Below are positions 5,411 to 5,919 of a stretch of 5,919 nt of DNA, one piece after another. The stretch's first letter is position 1. Each line of letters opens with the position of its first letter. The stretch spans positions 1 through 5,919 of the forward strand of contig JASHXQ010000107.1 of assembly GCA_030043455.1 (NCBI GenBank), written 5' to 3'. Both the position numbers and the translations under genes were made by a program. Origin of the DNA: Nitrososphaerales archaeon. GTDB lineage: Archaea; Thermoproteota; Nitrososphaeria; Nitrososphaerales; CADDZS01. Under the pieces are notes generated by a model. That model saw nothing but the letters and a program-made list of their open reading frames with translations, was not told where the DNA came from and made no database searches.

Positions 5411-5919
5411 ATGAAAAAGAGAGCCTTTGTTTCAGTTGACATGGAAGGACTACCTCACATCACTTCCAACGAGCACATGGAGCCCGGGAAACACCTCTAC
5501 GACGAGGCCCGGTCCATCATGACAGAGTGTGTCCTTGCCATGGTGGACGAACTCCATGAATCCGGTTTTGAGATCGTGGTGGTCGCGGACAGCCACGGCC
5601 CGAAAGTAAATCTCATACCGGAAAGGGTGCCTGGTTTTGTAGAAGTCGTCCGGGGAAATCCGAGATCCATTTCGATGGTTGCAGGAGCTAAGGGCTGCGA
5701 CGCCGCGATGTTTCTAGGGTACCATGCTAAGCCCGGTACGCCTAACTCTACTTTCGATCACACCATCAGCAGTAGGGTAATCCGGACTCTAAAATTCAAT
5801 GGCGAAGAGTCGAGTGAGTTTTACATGAATGCCGCGACGCTGGGAGAACAGGGCATCCCGGTGATCCTTGTGGCAGGTGACAGCGCGCTCCTTGCCGAGG
5901 ATGTGGCCAAGCACACTCC
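5411..5919 (+). CDS. M55 family D-aminopeptidase (DppA type), N-terminal part (cut by window edge)
   Basis: The frame is open from ATG 5411 to the window end: 169 complete residues of a family that is usually about 270 long. The zinc-site residues of DppA are all identifiable: SVDMEG gives D10 and E12, DSHG gives H62, GYHA gives H105, and SEFYMNAATLGEQGIPV gives E136; FDHTIS gives H117, equivalent to the catalytic His115. M55 enzymes are self-compartmentalising decamers, cytoplasmic, with two metals per subunit. Characterised Bacillus DppA cleaves D-Ala-containing dipeptides and amides; many archaeal members have untested specificity. The gene follows the protease by 61 bases on the same strand and may share transcripts with it, but its nearest functional relatives in the window are the creatininase-family and asparaginase-family hydrolases. 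Confidence 0.92.
   Translation, partial: MKKRAFVSVDMEGLPHITSNEHMEPGKHLYDEARSIMTECVLAMVDELHESGFEIVVVADSHGPKVNLIPERVPGFVEVVRGNPRSISMVAGAKGCDAAMFLGYHAKPGTPNSTFDHTISSRVIRTLKFNGEESSEFYMNAATLGEQGIPVILVAGDSALLAEDVAKHT

Noticed and set aside
1..5919. CRISPR array, insertion sequence or rRNA/tRNA genes
   Set aside because: No regularly spaced repeats, transposase motifs, terminal repeats or structural RNA signatures were seen on either strand.

Overview
The window looks like chromosomal DNA of an archaeon, possibly a heterotrophic, non-ammonia-oxidising thaumarchaeal or thermoplasmatal-type soil or sediment lineage. The reasons are AT-rich TATA-like boxes at archaeal spacing (about 25-35 nt before starts), a near absence of Shine-Dalgarno sequences, a TTG start, and protein families common in archaea (APC permease with an EIPPE tail, DUF5678-like protein, small clan AA protease, M55 peptidase). 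The lineage is inferred; there is no rRNA or other marker gene.

Layout, left to right. (1) 1-537, minus: N-terminal part of an asparaginase_2 / aspartylglucosaminidase-type Ntn-hydrolase, cut by the window edge before its catalytic threonine. (2) 538-862: divergent intergenic region with an inverted repeat and repeated GGTGAAAA. (3) 863-2497, plus: 12-helix APC-superfamily amino acid permease, followed by a strong hairpin plus T-tract. (4) 2574-3380, minus: classical SDR dehydrogenase. (5) 3598-4404, minus: creatininase-family amidohydrolase with an unusual metal-site motif. (6) 4405-4543: divergent promoter region with a perfect 19-bp palindrome directly upstream of a TATA box. (7) 4544-4951 and 4951-5349, plus: a bicistron (TAATG overlap) of a ribbon-helix-helix/DUF5678-like protein and a DTG-type clan AA aspartic protease. 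(8) 5411 to the end, plus: N-terminal 169 residues of an M55 (DppA-type) D-aminopeptidase with all metal ligands and the catalytic histidine present.

The metabolic theme is uptake and breakdown of peptide-like or amide compounds. A permease sits beside three hydrolases of unusual amide bonds (Asn side-chain or isoaspartyl, creatininase-type amide, D-amino acyl peptide) and one NAD(H)-type dehydrogenase. The RHH/protease pair lies between two of the hydrolases and looks like a self-contained, self-regulated unit. It is the part most likely to represent a poorly described system: a DNA-binding protein with an apparent palindromic operator, translationally coupled to a small retropepsin-like protease.
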